From positions 1-64,000 of IMG/VR virus record IMGVR_UViG_3300009093_000035: a stretch of 64,000 nt of DNA; one strand, written 5' to 3'. This stretch comes from a virus. The notes beneath the pieces were generated by a model that saw nothing but the letters and a program-made list of their open reading frames with translations, did not search any database and was not told the DNA's origin. A program made the translations under genes and the position numbers. Positions 6,194 to 13,923 of this stretch are shown piece after piece (the first letter of the stretch is position 1; each line of letters opens with the position of its first letter).

Positions 6194-7987
6194 TTCGCTC
6201 GGCTGAGACGGGTGGATCTGATCGCCCAGGAAGGTGATGAACGGGGAGATGTCGGCGGGGGTCGTACTACGAACGGCCTTGAACCCGGCGTTGTGGAGAG
6301 CCGTAACGATAGCCGGGTGACCCGCGTTGACCGCCGCGAAAGTAGCCGCGTTGGGGGAACCCGGGCAGATGTACAGGTCGTCTACGACGAACAGGGCCGT
6401 CGGGAAGAGGGCCGCCAGAGCCAACATGAAGGTCTGTTTGTCGGCGAGAACCGTCGCTGCTGAGTGACCGCTGACGATGACGTCATTCGTACCGATGTTG
6501 ACGATGATCACCAGCTTGCGGCGACCAACGGACCAGTCTCCCGGAAGGGCGCCCCACGAAGACCCGCTGAGGTACGTCGTGAGAGAAGAGATCGCGTTGC
6601 CGTTGTGGGCGAAGCACAGGTCCTGAGGGAAAGCGATCGCCGCCTCCGAAAGGGGTCCCACGGCATTGTAGATACGACCCGACACGGGTCCAGCGTCGAA
6701 GAGACCCTGGAGGTACTTCCTCCACTGGGCGATGTTGGCGGTACCCGAGCCGCCCGACGTGATCGAGTCTCCCCACCACATGAAGTCCACGGCGGAGGGG
6801 GTCGATACCGTCACGGACGGGATACCGATGGGTCCGATCCCGCGAGGATCCACCCGGCAATCGGCCTCATTCCCCGAACTTCCGTAGACGCCTCCGAGAC
6901 CGATGTTCGTAGCGGTCCAGGTCCACGGAGTTCCGGCGCTACCCGCGACTCCATTGACGCTTACGATCGCCGTAGCGGGATTCCAAGCAACCACCCCTAG
7001 GAGAGCGTGGAACGTGAAGACGAGGTACCCGCTGGCCGCCTTCACGGTTCCGCCCTGAACGGCCTCGATTCGAACGCCCGTCCCGTCGTGTCGGAAACGG
7101 ATACCGTTGTTCGCGTCGTCGAACGTGACGAGCCAACGGATATCCCCGCTGAACATCTCAGTAGAGGCGAAGTTCGGAGAGACCTGGTAGAACTGAGCGG
7201 CCTTCGAGAGAATCAGGGGGTTGAAGGTAGAGACCGGCGCGACGTCTCGTCCTCGCGGATGACCCGCGGTCCCGTATTGGTTGGTGTTGCGGATCGCGCT
7301 CGTGGGATAGTTCCCCGGCTCGCTGCTCACGAAGTCGTAGACGCCGTCTCGAACGCCTGCGGTGAGACCACCGTGCCCACTCAGGTCATCGTTCTCCGAG
7401 AGCATCATCTGGGACTCGCCGCCGTTCGCGGCTACGCGAACCCGGTAACGACGCCACGTCTCGGTAAGGACGGTTTCACCCTGGCTGGTCTGATTCCCCG
7501 CGGGACCGCCGGTGTACAGATTGATACAGGCCGGACCCGTACCTCCGATACTAGCTCTCGCCCAGGCGCTTCCAGCCATTGGGGCGCTGAGAGCCGCCAC
7601 GTTTACGTTCTGGCGCCAACGGAGAGTCGCGTCCCCAGCAGTCTGAACGCGAGTAGCCTTTCGACCATCCGGGCCTTCCACGTAAGAGCCCGTGACCGTA
7701 ACGCCACCTTGGTTCGACCAAGGCGATAGAGTGATGTCACGGGAGTGACCCGTTTGACTGGTCGTACCGCGTTCGAGGAGTAGCATCTTCCCTGCCCCGT
7801 CGTTCCGGTCTTCATACCGGGGAACGTTGGACGCGGCGAAGTCCATGAACGAAGTGGACACGCCCGTAGAAGGCGAGGTCGTCAGGAACGTACCCTCAGT
7901 GGTACGTGTGAAGGGGATCTGAGAGAAATCCACGAACGGTGTCGGGGTCGACGCCCGTCCTCCACTAATGGCTGCTCTGAAAGGCAT
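6062..7987 (-). CDS. Tail fibre with carbohydrate-binding-like region and SGNH esterase domain
   Basis: 641 residues as read. It starts 'MPFRAAISGGR', has a long beta-rich region (about residues 30-390) with jelly-roll-like repeats, then an SGNH hydrolase: 'WWGDSITSGG' (about 404), 'NIGTNDV' (about 497) and 'DQIHPS' (about 587). It probably binds and de-acetylates host surface polysaccharide. Residues after about 598 are antisense to the LamG N-terminus at 5957-6193 and look foreign (Ser/Arg-rich tail 'SSLSARSARTTVIGP'). In the inverted orientation the protein would end 17 residues after that point, 615 in all. The ATG follows AGAGGGG and directly abuts the stop of a 14-codon leader. Confidence 0.8.
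   Translation of the reverse strand: MPFRAAISGGRASTPTPFVDFSQIPFTRTTEGTFLTTSPSTGVSTSFMDFAASNVPRYEDRNDGAGKMLLLERGTTSQTGHSRDITLSPWSNQGGVTVTGSYVEGPDGRKATRVQTAGDATLRWRQNVNVAALSAPMAGSAWARASIGGTGPACINLYTGGPAGNQTSQGETVLTETWRRYRVRVAANGGESQMMLSENDDLSGHGGLTAGVRDGVYDFVSSEPGNYPTSAIRNTNQYGTAGHPRGRDVAPVSTFNPLILSKAAQFYQVSPNFASTEMFSGDIRWLVTFDDANNGIRFRHDGTGVRIEAVQGGTVKAASGYLVFTFHALLGVVAWNPATAIVSVNGVAGSAGTPWTWTATNIGLGGVYGSSGNEADCRVDPRGIGPIGIPSVTVSTPSAVDFMWWGDSITSGGSGTANIAQWRKYLQGLFDAGPVSGRIYNAVGPLSEAAIAFPQDLCFAHNGNAISSLTTYLSGSSWGALPGDWSVGRRKLVIIVNIGTNDVIVSGHSAATVLADKQTFMLALAALFPTALFVVDDLYICPGSPNAATFAAVNAGHPAIVTALHNAGFKAVRSTTPADISPFITFLGDQIHPSQPSERVGQYVVAAVEKERSLAADSSDGGLVGRSSLSARSARTTVIGP
6185..6203. repeat. 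Right dyad site of the inverted segment
   Basis: GCCGAC-N8-TCGGC, an imperfect palindrome (arms GCCGA/TCGGC) like the left site at 5883-5899. The inferred crossover at 6193/6194 is near its centre. Short dyad sites of this size suit a site-specific recombinase, but none is seen in the window. Confidence 0.5.
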
Positions 7988-8032
7988 CTAGTCCCCTCTG
8001 ACAGCTTGAAAGAGTTTCCGGGGGGGTGCCAT
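7988..8032 (-). CDS. 14-codon truncated copy of the fibre N-terminal module
   Basis: Encodes MAPPRKLFQAVRGD then TAG. The first ten residues match the start of the 8068-8538 protein (MAPPRKLFQAIGATQQSAR) and closely match the spike at 33102-34541 (MASPRKLFQAIGATQQSAR). The upstream DNA, with TTATAG and ATGGGGT just before the ATG, also resembles that before 33102. Its TAG touches the ATG of the next fibre. It is either a coupling leader or the scar of a module swap. Confidence 0.5.
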   Translation of the reverse strand: MAPPRKLFQAVRGD

Positions 8033-8067
8033 ACCCCATACGGGCCTCTATAAGGAAATCAGACGGA

Positions 8068-8538
8068 TCACAGTACCCAAATTGTCGCAGCGAATGTCCC
8101 GATCGTATCTTCTCCTGAGAAGACGGTCGTAAGCGTCACTTCCACACGAGGAGTTGAGAGACCTTCTCCGCTGAAGACCGTAGCGGCGACCGTTGTACCC
8201 GCTGAATCGAAGATGGGAGGGCTCGTAACCTGATATGGCTTCGAGGTGTCGTAGAGCATCCCGTTCGGGAGAGTGAAGACGAACTCCCCGACTCCACCTT
8301 TCCCTCCAGTCAAGGTGAGGGCAACAACGCCCGAGATCGTCAGATACTTGCCGACCTGGAGGTAGCTCCACAACTCGACCGGATCGAGCGCGGAAACGAC
8401 TCCGCTGGCGCCGGAGAGAACGGGCGTGTACGTACCGGCCGTAGCCCCGCCCTCGTCCACCCCGAGGGCGCCGATCGCAGCCCGAGCGCTCTGTTGAGTC
8501 GCACCGATAGCCTGAAAGAGTTTCCGAGGTGGCGCCAT
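8068..8538 (-). CDS. Short tail-fibre-type protein sharing the MAPPRKLFQAI module
   Basis: 156 residues from the ATG at 8538. The start is fixed by homology to the spike at 33102, whose first 20 residues are nearly identical; an upstream ATG would add 24 unrelated residues. After the module comes a beta-rich region with Gly/Thr-rich strands ('GVVALTLTGGKGGVGEFVFTLPNG'), without an enzyme motif. Probably a virion decoration or fibre-tip protein that attaches through the shared N-terminus (inference). Confidence 0.6.
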   Translation of the reverse strand: MAPPRKLFQAIGATQQSARAAIGALGVDEGGATAGTYTPVLSGASGVVSALDPVELWSYLQVGKYLTISGVVALTLTGGKGGVGEFVFTLPNGMLYDTSKPYQVTSPPIFDSAGTTVAATVFSGEGLSTPRVEVTLTTVFSGEDTIGTFAATIWVL

Positions 8539-8567
8539 GGGTATGACCCCGGCGCCCCATAAACCCG

Positions 8568-8810
8568 CTAACGTCGCTCCCCCGACTCCTCGATCTGAGT
8601 CTCGGCCCAATCGAAGATCTGAGTCAGGAGGTCCCCGAACCCCATTCTCTCTGCCGCTCGGGCGAGAGCTTCCGCGTTCTTCTCGGACTGCTTTTCGTTC
8701 TCCTCAGGGGTACGAGCGTACAGAAGAGCGAGTCGGGTCAACAGGAACCGGTCTTCGGCCGAGAGATGATCCCTCATTCTCCTCTCGAACTCTTCGGTGT
8801 CTCTGGCCAC
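8568..8810 (-). CDS. Helical hypothetical protein (GTG start)
   Basis: 80 residues from GTG at 8810, with GGGAGAG 8 nt upstream, starting 2 nt after the previous stop. The frame is open further upstream, but that part overlaps the neighbour and has Arg/Gly-rich, non-coding character. Composition is strongly helical and charged ('RTPEENEKQSEKNAEALARAAE'). Function unknown. Confidence 0.5.
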   Translation of the reverse strand: MARDTEEFERRMRDHLSAEDRFLLTRLALLYARTPEENEKQSEKNAEALARAAERMGFGDLLTQIFDWAETQIEESGERR

Positions 8811-8812
8811 GA

Positions 8813-9049
8813 TCAGGACTCTCCCTCTGGAGGCTTCTTGAACCTCAGGCTCGCCTGGCGTTCGTTTTCGAGTCGGACCAGCTCCTCGTAGCGCTTCCCC
8901 CCGATCCACTCCTCCTTGATCTCGGTCACGTAGACCTCGGAAGGCGGCGGAGGAATCGAGCCGTTCCCGTCCCGACGATCCTCGTCGTCTCGTCGCGGAG
9001 GCGGTTCTCGAAGAGCGCCCCAAAGGGCCCGAAGAAACGACCGGATCAT
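8813..9049 (-). CDS. Hypothetical protein, 78 aa
   Basis: 78 residues. Basic N-terminal helix, a proline-rich hinge ('NGSIPPPPSEVYV') and a charged C-terminal helix. Start overlaps the preceding stop by 4 nt. No motif recognised. Confidence 0.55.
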   Translation of the reverse strand: MIRSFLRALWGALREPPPRRDDEDRRDGNGSIPPPPSEVYVTEIKEEWIGGKRYEELVRLENERQASLRFKKPPEGES

Positions 9050-9375
9050 GCCCTGGCCCGGGCCTCGGCGCGCATGTTATCCAGAAGGGCGCGTCCGAGC
9101 GGGTCTTTCACTTCCCCACTTCGAGCGTCGATCCGGCCGAGGGGTCCGGTGACTTCCACACGCGGCTTCCCGTCCCGACAGTCATGGCACAGGAAGCTCT
9201 TCTTCGGATGGCTCATCCCGCGAGCTACCTTCACGTGTCCGCACTCTCCCGTGATGGTGTGTACGTACGTACAGCTCCACGAGTAGCTCCGACCTCGAAT
9301 CGAAGAGCGCTCCTCGCAGGTGGAGACGATACGGACGATCTTGACGTAACCGGGTGGGATGGGTCGTTCGGCCAT
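9046..9375 (-). CDS. Cys-containing hypothetical protein
   Basis: 109 residues with 'CTYVHTITGECGHVKVARGMSHPKKSFLCHDC' split around two pairs of Cys/His (about residues 35-66), consistent with one zinc site. No catalytic motif. Coupled by ATGA overlap to the next gene. Confidence 0.55.
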   Translation of the reverse strand: MAERPIPPGYVKIVRIVSTCEERSSIRGRSYSWSCTYVHTITGECGHVKVARGMSHPKKSFLCHDCRDGKPRVEVTGPLGRIDARSGEVKDPLGRALLDNMRAEARARA

Positions 9376-9382
9376 GAGCGAC

Positions 9383-9565
9383 TTACTCCCTTGGGCTACC
9401 GTGAATTCGAACGAGATGGACCGCCAAAAAGAAGGCCATCGACGAGAACGAAAGGGCCGCCCCAGCGAGCCTTACCCAATCCGGGAGTCCGGGAGGAATC
9501 ATGGGGATCGACCCCAAGACCATCCCATACACCGCCGGAGTCAGATCTCGTTCACCCTTCATCAC
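9383..9565 (-). CDS. Small two-helix membrane protein
   Basis: 60 residues with two predicted membrane segments ('VYGMVLGSIPMIPPGL' and 'LAGAALSFSSMAFFLAVHLV') and short charged ends. It overlaps the upstream nuclease-like gene by 14 nt. Size and topology would allow a holin or antiholin, but nothing specific supports that. Confidence 0.5.
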   Translation of the reverse strand: MMKGERDLTPAVYGMVLGSIPMIPPGLPDWVRLAGAALSFSSMAFFLAVHLVRIHGSPRE

Positions 9566-10121
9566 CGTTGTCCTCGGGGACTACCTCCGCGAAAGGCAGC
9601 GTGACTTGACGCGCCCGAGCTTCCTTCTTCTTCCGATCGATACTGTCCCGAACCGCTTCCCATCGACCCGACGCCTCGCTGTAGCGAGAGCCGAGGATCA
9701 GTCGGCGGATCGCGCTCGACAACATCAGCATCTCCTGCTCCTGGGTCGTAGGCTCTAGGAGACGTTCCGGAGCCTCGACGACCTCGCGGATGGCCGTTCC
9801 CTCGGCCCAGAGCAATCCCCAGCCTTCGGGAAGGTCCTCGGGGCGGATAAGCTCGGGCGGGGTGAGGTACCACCGCTTCCGTCCCATCGCGTACCCGGGA
9901 TGGATGAAGGAGAGCTTCGTCCGGTCCCGGAAGAAGTCCGAGCGAGAGACCTTCACCTCGACGAGTCTCGAAGCTCCGTAGAACCATCCGATGGCGTCTG
10001 GGGCGGAGCCTGCGGCTGTCGCCATCTCCGCGAAGATGGGTCTACACCTCTGCTTATACTTCAACCAACGAGCAGCCCGATCGACCAGCTTGTCGTGAAG
10101 GTTCTCAGGACGTTTTCTCAT
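9552..10121 (-). CDS. PD-(D/E)XK-like nuclease protein
   Basis: 189 residues. An N-terminal helix ('KLVDRAARWLKYKQRC') precedes 'PDAIGW' and 'RLVEVKVSRSDFFRD' (about residues 40-65), the spaced D...ExK pattern of the PD-(D/E)XK fold, followed by 'MGRKRWYLTPPELI'. Related stand-alone proteins in phages are thought to be DNA nucleases, which is family knowledge. Its overlap with the MT-A70 methyltransferase suggests a modification-and-cleavage pair or simply a shared operon. Activity untested; the C-terminal third is helical and unassigned. Confidence 0.6.
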   Translation of the reverse strand: MRKRPENLHDKLVDRAARWLKYKQRCRPIFAEMATAAGSAPDAIGWFYGASRLVEVKVSRSDFFRDRTKLSFIHPGYAMGRKRWYLTPPELIRPEDLPEGWGLLWAEGTAIREVVEAPERLLEPTTQEQEMLMLSSAIRRLILGSRYSEASGRWEAVRDSIDRKKKEARARQVTLPFAEVVPEDNGDEG

Positions 10122-10725
10122 TGACTAGGTCCAAGGCCGAAGGAGTCTCGGGGTCCATCTGGTTCCCGAAGCGGTCCCAGAACCGTACCGGAGCCCCTCG
10201 GGCGAAGAGTTCGATCCTCCGATGATGGGGGCCGTAGAGGCGGTCGATTCGCCTCCGAACCTCTTCCGGTTTCTCGCTGTGCTTCCTCCTCGGAGCTAGG
10301 ACCGATTGAGCGACCTTCTCGTCCAGGACAGGCAGAGGGCGCCCCTTCCGCATCGGAGAGCCTACGAGGACCAGCTCCGCGGTCGGCTTCACGATCGAGG
10401 GTCGAGGTCCCTGGGCGCCGATAATCCCGCCGTCCCTTCGGGTCTTCGTCCAGATGAAGCTGACGCCTCGGAAGTAGAGATCCCACGCTCGAAAGAGATC
10501 GATCGCCGCGTCGAGTCGCGGGCAGGTCCCCCACATGAAGAGGACCGAGCGCTTCTTCATCTTCTTCCGTACCGGGAGCTTCGCGAGGGCCTCGTCATCC
10601 ATCTGGATGTAGTGCTTCCCGGCGGCGGCGTCCTTGTTCGGGTCGCCGTAGTAGAGCCAGGGAGGATCCGCGTAGACGATCTCGTAGGTGTCGTCTGGGA
10701 TCTCCTCGAAGCGCTCGAAGTCCAT
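10105..10725 (-). CDS. MT-A70-family adenine methyltransferase
   Basis: 206 residues. The catalytic 'YADPPWLYYGD' (DPPW at about residue 20) is followed by 'LFMWGTCPRLDAAIDLF', 'FIWTKTRRDGG', 'RPSIVKPTAELVLVGSP' and 'RRKHSEKPEEV'. That is the order of motifs in phage and bacterial MT-A70 N6-adenine methyltransferases. It most likely methylates adenine in phage DNA to avoid host restriction (inference). The 3' end overlaps the nuclease-like gene by 17 nt. Confidence 0.85.
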   Translation of the reverse strand: MDFERFEEIPDDTYEIVYADPPWLYYGDPNKDAAAGKHYIQMDDEALAKLPVRKKMKKRSVLFMWGTCPRLDAAIDLFRAWDLYFRGVSFIWTKTRRDGGIIGAQGPRPSIVKPTAELVLVGSPMRKGRPLPVLDEKVAQSVLAPRRKHSEKPEEVRRRIDRLYGPHHRRIELFARGAPVRFWDRFGNQMDPETPSALDLVNEKTS

Positions 10726-10726
10726 C

Positions 10727-11176
10727 CTAGCGGTTTCGGAGGAGCCACTCCACGAACGCCTCGTTCGTGAGGGCGTCTCTTCGACGGGATTGGATAGTCG
10801 ACACGACCAGGGAGGGTTCGAGGCCTGTCTGGATGAGGTACTCCGCTACAGCGAGAGCCGAACGATTCCGGCCTTCGCGACAGGTCACGAGGATCGTCTT
10901 CCCGTGTTCCCGAGTGAAGGCGATCGCCTTCACGGCTCTTTGTAGTTCTTCGGCCTGGAAGTTCACCTGGTCGGTGTCGTAGAGGTCCACCCCATAGACG
11001 CGCTTCCCGTCCACGTACTGGACCTCTCGGTCGTCGCCGTGATCTACGTAGTTCAACTCTGCCGCGACGTTCATGAGGACGTCGAAAGGAGCGAGAGACT
11101 CCCCGTATGCGAGTAGACCGCCGATGGCTATCCCATCAGCGACGAAGTTGTACGGGGCCTTCTCCACCTCACTCAT
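10727..11176 (-). CDS. Dual-specificity-type protein phosphatase
   Basis: 149 residues from ATG 11176; the longer frame upstream is antisense-like and overlaps the neighbour. The P-loop 'VTCREGRNRSALAVAEYLI' (Cys at about residue 97, C-x5-R-S) is the DSP/tyrosine-phosphatase active site. The 'GVDLYDTDQVNF' segment upstream matches the general-acid Asp region. Small DSPs in phages are rare enough to be notable; the target could be a host phosphoprotein or a phosphorylated small molecule. The start overlaps the preceding stop by 4 nt. Confidence 0.8.
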   Translation of the reverse strand: MSEVEKAPYNFVADGIAIGGLLAYGESLAPFDVLMNVAAELNYVDHGDDREVQYVDGKRVYGVDLYDTDQVNFQAEELQRAVKAIAFTREHGKTILVTCREGRNRSALAVAEYLIQTGLEPSLVVSTIQSRRRDALTNEAFVEWLLRNR

Positions 11177-11454
11177 GGCGAGAAACGAGCCTTCGGGAAC
11201 TTCTTCCGCAAGCCCTTCGAGCGCGCCTTGAACTGGGTCTCCTCGGCCTTCCTCCCTTCCGGGGTCTGAAGGTACTCGTAGCGCTCTTCCCACTCGGGGT
11301 GCTTCCGCCACTTGCACGTATCGATCGGACAGAGGAGCACCTGTTCGTAGGTGAGCGTAGGCCCCAGCTCGACGAGATACCGATGGACGCGATCGAGGGC
11401 CGCGTGGGCGCGGAGAACCTCTTCCTCGGCCTTGGCCAGTTTGGACTGGACCAT
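11173..11454 (-). CDS. Hypothetical charged helical protein
   Basis: 93 residues: N-terminal coiled-coil-like helix ('KLAKAEEEVLRAHAALDRV'), a central pair of Cys ('LCPIDTCKW') and a basic tail. It precedes the phosphatase by 4-nt overlap. Function unknown. Confidence 0.55.
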   Translation of the reverse strand: MVQSKLAKAEEEVLRAHAALDRVHRYLVELGPTLTYEQVLLCPIDTCKWRKHPEWEERYEYLQTPEGRKAEETQFKARSKGLRKKFPKARFSP

Positions 11455-11455
11455 G

Positions 11456-11674
11456 TCAGGCGAGAAGGGTCGAGCCGAACGGCTTCAGGACTTCCGCGAG
11501 GGCCTTCTCGCCCTCAGGGGTGACGCGGAAGACGGCCGGATCCTCGATGTCGGCGGCGAGGAACCCCTTCTTCACGAGACGGTGGGTGATCTTCTGATCC
11601 TCCCCGGTCCACTCGGTCGCGATCGTCCGTGGCGACAACGCCAAGATCCCGATCTCCACAGGCTTCAAGTTCAC
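11456..11674 (-). CDS. Small winged-helix-like protein
   Basis: 72 residues. 'IGILALSPRTIATEW', 'ITHRLVKKGFLAADIEDPAVFRVTPEGEKAL' follow the helix-turn-helix then wing order of small wHTH proteins ('LVKKGFL' helix, 'FRVTPEGEKAL' wing and helix). DNA binding is inferred from pattern only. Confidence 0.5.
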   Translation of the reverse strand: MNLKPVEIGILALSPRTIATEWTGEDQKITHRLVKKGFLAADIEDPAVFRVTPEGEKALAEVLKPFGSTLLA

Positions 11675-11732
11675 TAGTGACCCCTCTCCTCAGGTTCTCT
11701 TTCGGCGGGCGCACCACGCGCCTACCGAGGCT

Positions 11733-12005
11733 TCAGGTCCCGTATCGGTCGCGACGGGGGCGCGGGTTGATGCTGACGGAAACTCGCTTCTTCGATCCGG
11801 GGATCTTCCGGAACTGAACAGCCTTCATCGGCACCCACACCGGGGTGTCGTGGTTGTTGAGGATGAAGCCGGGCTCGCCCTTCGACCCGAGCGCGTATTC
11901 GTGGCCGGTGTTGACCCCGTCCTTCCACCTCACGTCGACCCGATCGCCGACGGCACAGTGCTCCCCGGCGTGCTTCCCATCGATCCAAGGCCTCAGTACG
12001 GTCAT
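11733..12005 (-). CDS. Hypothetical beta-rich protein, 90 aa
   Basis: 90 residues with short beta-like segments ('GDRVDVRWKDG', 'PVWVPMKAVQFRKIP') and a basic C-terminus, resembling small SH3-like barrels. The ATG overlaps the upstream stop. No function assigned. Confidence 0.5.
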   Translation of the reverse strand: MTVLRPWIDGKHAGEHCAVGDRVDVRWKDGVNTGHEYALGSKGEPGFILNNHDTPVWVPMKAVQFRKIPGSKKRVSVSINPRPRRDRYGT

Positions 12006-12379
12006 GGTACTTCCTTACCCTCCTGAGGCTTCGAGACGGGTTCGTACGAGTAGGAGGTCTTCGTGACGGTGACCCGTTCGGAGTGGTACTTGCTGGAGAG
12101 CCTTCTCGCAGCGCGGTCCTCGCAATCGGAGGAAGCGTACACGTCCGGGGTCTCGATCTTGCTTTCGCGGTCCGTGACGTAGAGCGTCACCCACCCTGTA
12201 GGAAGGATAGCTCGCCCGAGAGGTCCGATGACCTGACGCGTCTGATCCCCGCACCCGAAGCACTCGACCCAGAGGACGGGATGGGGCTTCGGTTCGAACT
12301 GAGGTGGCCTCGGCACCAGTTTTCGCGCCCGGGCTCGCGGGCGCGGCTTCTTCTCTTTCGGCTCTTTCGGCTCGCTCAT
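12002..12379 (-). CDS. Basic hypothetical protein with CxxC knuckle
   Basis: 125 residues from ATG 12379 (overlaps the peptidase stop by 4 nt; a longer frame upstream would run through the peptidase). N-terminus is Lys/Arg/Pro-rich and probably disordered; the rest has 'VECFGCGDQT' and beta strands. Function unknown. Confidence 0.5.
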   Translation of the reverse strand: MSEPKEPKEKKPRPRARARKLVPRPPQFEPKPHPVLWVECFGCGDQTRQVIGPLGRAILPTGWVTLYVTDRESKIETPDVYASSDCEDRAARRLSSKYHSERVTVTKTSYSYEPVSKPQEGKEVP

Positions 12380-12867
12380 CTCCGCGCCTCGTTCAGGAAG
12401 GTGGTTGGATCCAAGAGTCCTTTCGGACGAGGCATTCCGAGCCTCCACCAGACGGGGTCCATCGGCTTTTCATAGAGCTCAAGATGAAGCATCGAGGGAA
12501 GGTGTCCAGGTATCTCGGACCGAGCCTCGGTCGGAAGAACCCGTTGAACCGTACCGATAACCTCTCCGGCTTCGACCTGCTCTCCGGGTCGAACCTTCGC
12601 TCTCACTTCCCCGTACAGGACAACCCCCGACCGCCCGTTCACTAGAACTGCGCTCGTAGGAAGCCACCAGGGAGACTCCGCCTCGGGGCCGGTAAAGGCG
12701 AGGACGGCTATGGTCACCCCGTCCTCGACCGCTCGAACCGGAGCCTTCTCCGGGGCGTATAGGTCGACGCCGCTGTGGACGTCATGCTTCCGAACGGCCC
12801 CGAAGGCTCCTGGGTGGGGGGCGATCGGAACCTCCGGGTAGTGGAACAGGAGGGGCCAGAGCCACAT
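12376..12867 (-). CDS. M23-family (LytM-like) peptidase
   Basis: 163 residues. 'HSGVDLYAPEKAPVRAVEDG' (about residues 31-50) gives the first zinc His and Asp. Then come a beta core ('VLVNGRSGVVLYGEV', 'VRPGEQVEAGEVIGTV') and 'SMLHLELYE', equivalent to the HxH block of M23 enzymes but with Met for the first His. The remaining His is the zinc ligand, so activity may persist, as similar 'MLHxE' forms occur in phage proteins. It would cut peptidoglycan cross-bridges in lysis or DNA entry. No signal peptide, so export would need a holin. Confidence 0.72.
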   Translation of the reverse strand: MWLWPLLFHYPEVPIAPHPGAFGAVRKHDVHSGVDLYAPEKAPVRAVEDGVTIAVLAFTGPEAESPWWLPTSAVLVNGRSGVVLYGEVRAKVRPGEQVEAGEVIGTVQRVLPTEARSEIPGHLPSMLHLELYEKPMDPVWWRLGMPRPKGLLDPTTFLNEARR

Positions 12868-12870
12868 GAC

Positions 12871-13671
12871 TCAGAGTCCGAGCTTCCGAAGCTCGCGCGA
12901 GTTCATCTGCTTCGCCTTCGTCGCGTAGACGTTCCCGTCTCCGTAGAGAGCGCGATTCTCGGCGCTCCCTCCGAGCTGGGTCCCGAAGTAGGTCCGGTAC
13001 TCGTTCATCATCCTGACGTAGGTTCCGCGAAACACGTCCAGAACCGCCGGGTACTCCCAGACCTTCTTCTTCAAGACCGGGTCGAGACGTTCGACCTTCT
13101 GGTTCGGGATCGGAGCCAAGACGACTTCGTACCAGGCTTCCCCAACCTCTTTTCCCGTGATGCGATCTTCGAGCTTCTTCAGGACCGCCATCCGCTTCGA
13201 GTCGATTCGGATCCGCGTCACCTTCGGCTTCGTCTTCGCCCGACGACGAGCCCGGACCTTCTTCAAGATCCCACTCTTCGGACAGACGTACATCTCCCCC
13301 GGACTCATCTCGAACTTCGAATCGAACCGGCTCGTGGTGGACTCGAAGACCTTCCCGTCTTCCTCGATCCGGACGTTCTTCTTCACGTACTGGAAGAGGT
13401 GCTCGGTGATGTGGCGTTGGACGACGTTGTCCATCGAGATGTTCTTCCGGATCTCGGAGTACACCTTGTCCCACGGTCGCCCGACCTGAGACAGGAGGTA
13501 CTTCTTCAACGGAGAGAGATTCTCGTTCAGGTTCTTCCGATCGGTCCGCGTCTTCGGGTTGATCCCTTCCCGCAACGGAGCGGTCTCGATCGACCCTCGT
13601 CGACCGACCCTGTCCCTCTTCCCCCCGAGGCGGGGCCGTTCCACAAGAACCTTGTCCATGTCCGAGCGCAT
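12871..13671 (-). CDS. Hypothetical basic protein, 266 aa
   Basis: 266 residues, rich in Lys and Arg. Recognisable conserved-looking blocks are 'LKKYLLSQVGRPWDKVYSEI' and 'VVQRHITEHLFQYV' (about residues 53-93), and a basic stretch 'VRARRRAKTKPKVTRIRI'. It looks nucleic-acid- or ribosome-binding, but I know no function for such proteins. GGAAG precedes the ATG. Confidence 0.55.
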   Translation of the reverse strand: MRSDMDKVLVERPRLGGKRDRVGRRGSIETAPLREGINPKTRTDRKNLNENLSPLKKYLLSQVGRPWDKVYSEIRKNISMDNVVQRHITEHLFQYVKKNVRIEEDGKVFESTTSRFDSKFEMSPGEMYVCPKSGILKKVRARRRAKTKPKVTRIRIDSKRMAVLKKLEDRITGKEVGEAWYEVVLAPIPNQKVERLDPVLKKKVWEYPAVLDVFRGTYVRMMNEYRTYFGTQLGGSAENRALYGDGNVYATKAKQMNSRELRKLGL

Positions 13672-13734
13672 CTGTCTTCCCTTGGCCTGGACCTTACGCT
13701 TCTTGGACCAAGAACGAAAGAGGCTACGCTCGGG

Positions 13735-13923
13735 TCACTTCCCCGGGGTCGCCAGCGCAGTTTCGAAGAGGGCGATCACGACCTTCAGATCGTCCGTGTT
13801 GAGGGCGTAGGTCTCGGACTTCTTCCCGTCCGGCTGGGTGACCGACACCCCCACCCCGGTGTCTCCGGCGCGCTCGACCATGACACGGCAACCGGCGTTC
13901 GTCTTCATCTCTCCGACCTTCAT
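13735..13923 (-). CDS. Hypothetical protein, 62 aa
   Basis: 62 residues, beta-rich first half ('GVGVSVTQPDGKKSETYAL') and a C-terminal helix. Its ATG overlaps the upstream stop by 4 nt. No motif. Confidence 0.5.
   Translation of the reverse strand: MKVGEMKTNAGCRVMVERAGDTGVGVSVTQPDGKKSETYALNTDDLKVVIALFETALATPGK

Noticed and set aside
5800-6463. Diversity-generating retroelement as the cause of the fibre variation
   Set aside because: No reverse transcriptase gene or template/variable repeat pair was seen in the window; a simple inversion explains the data.
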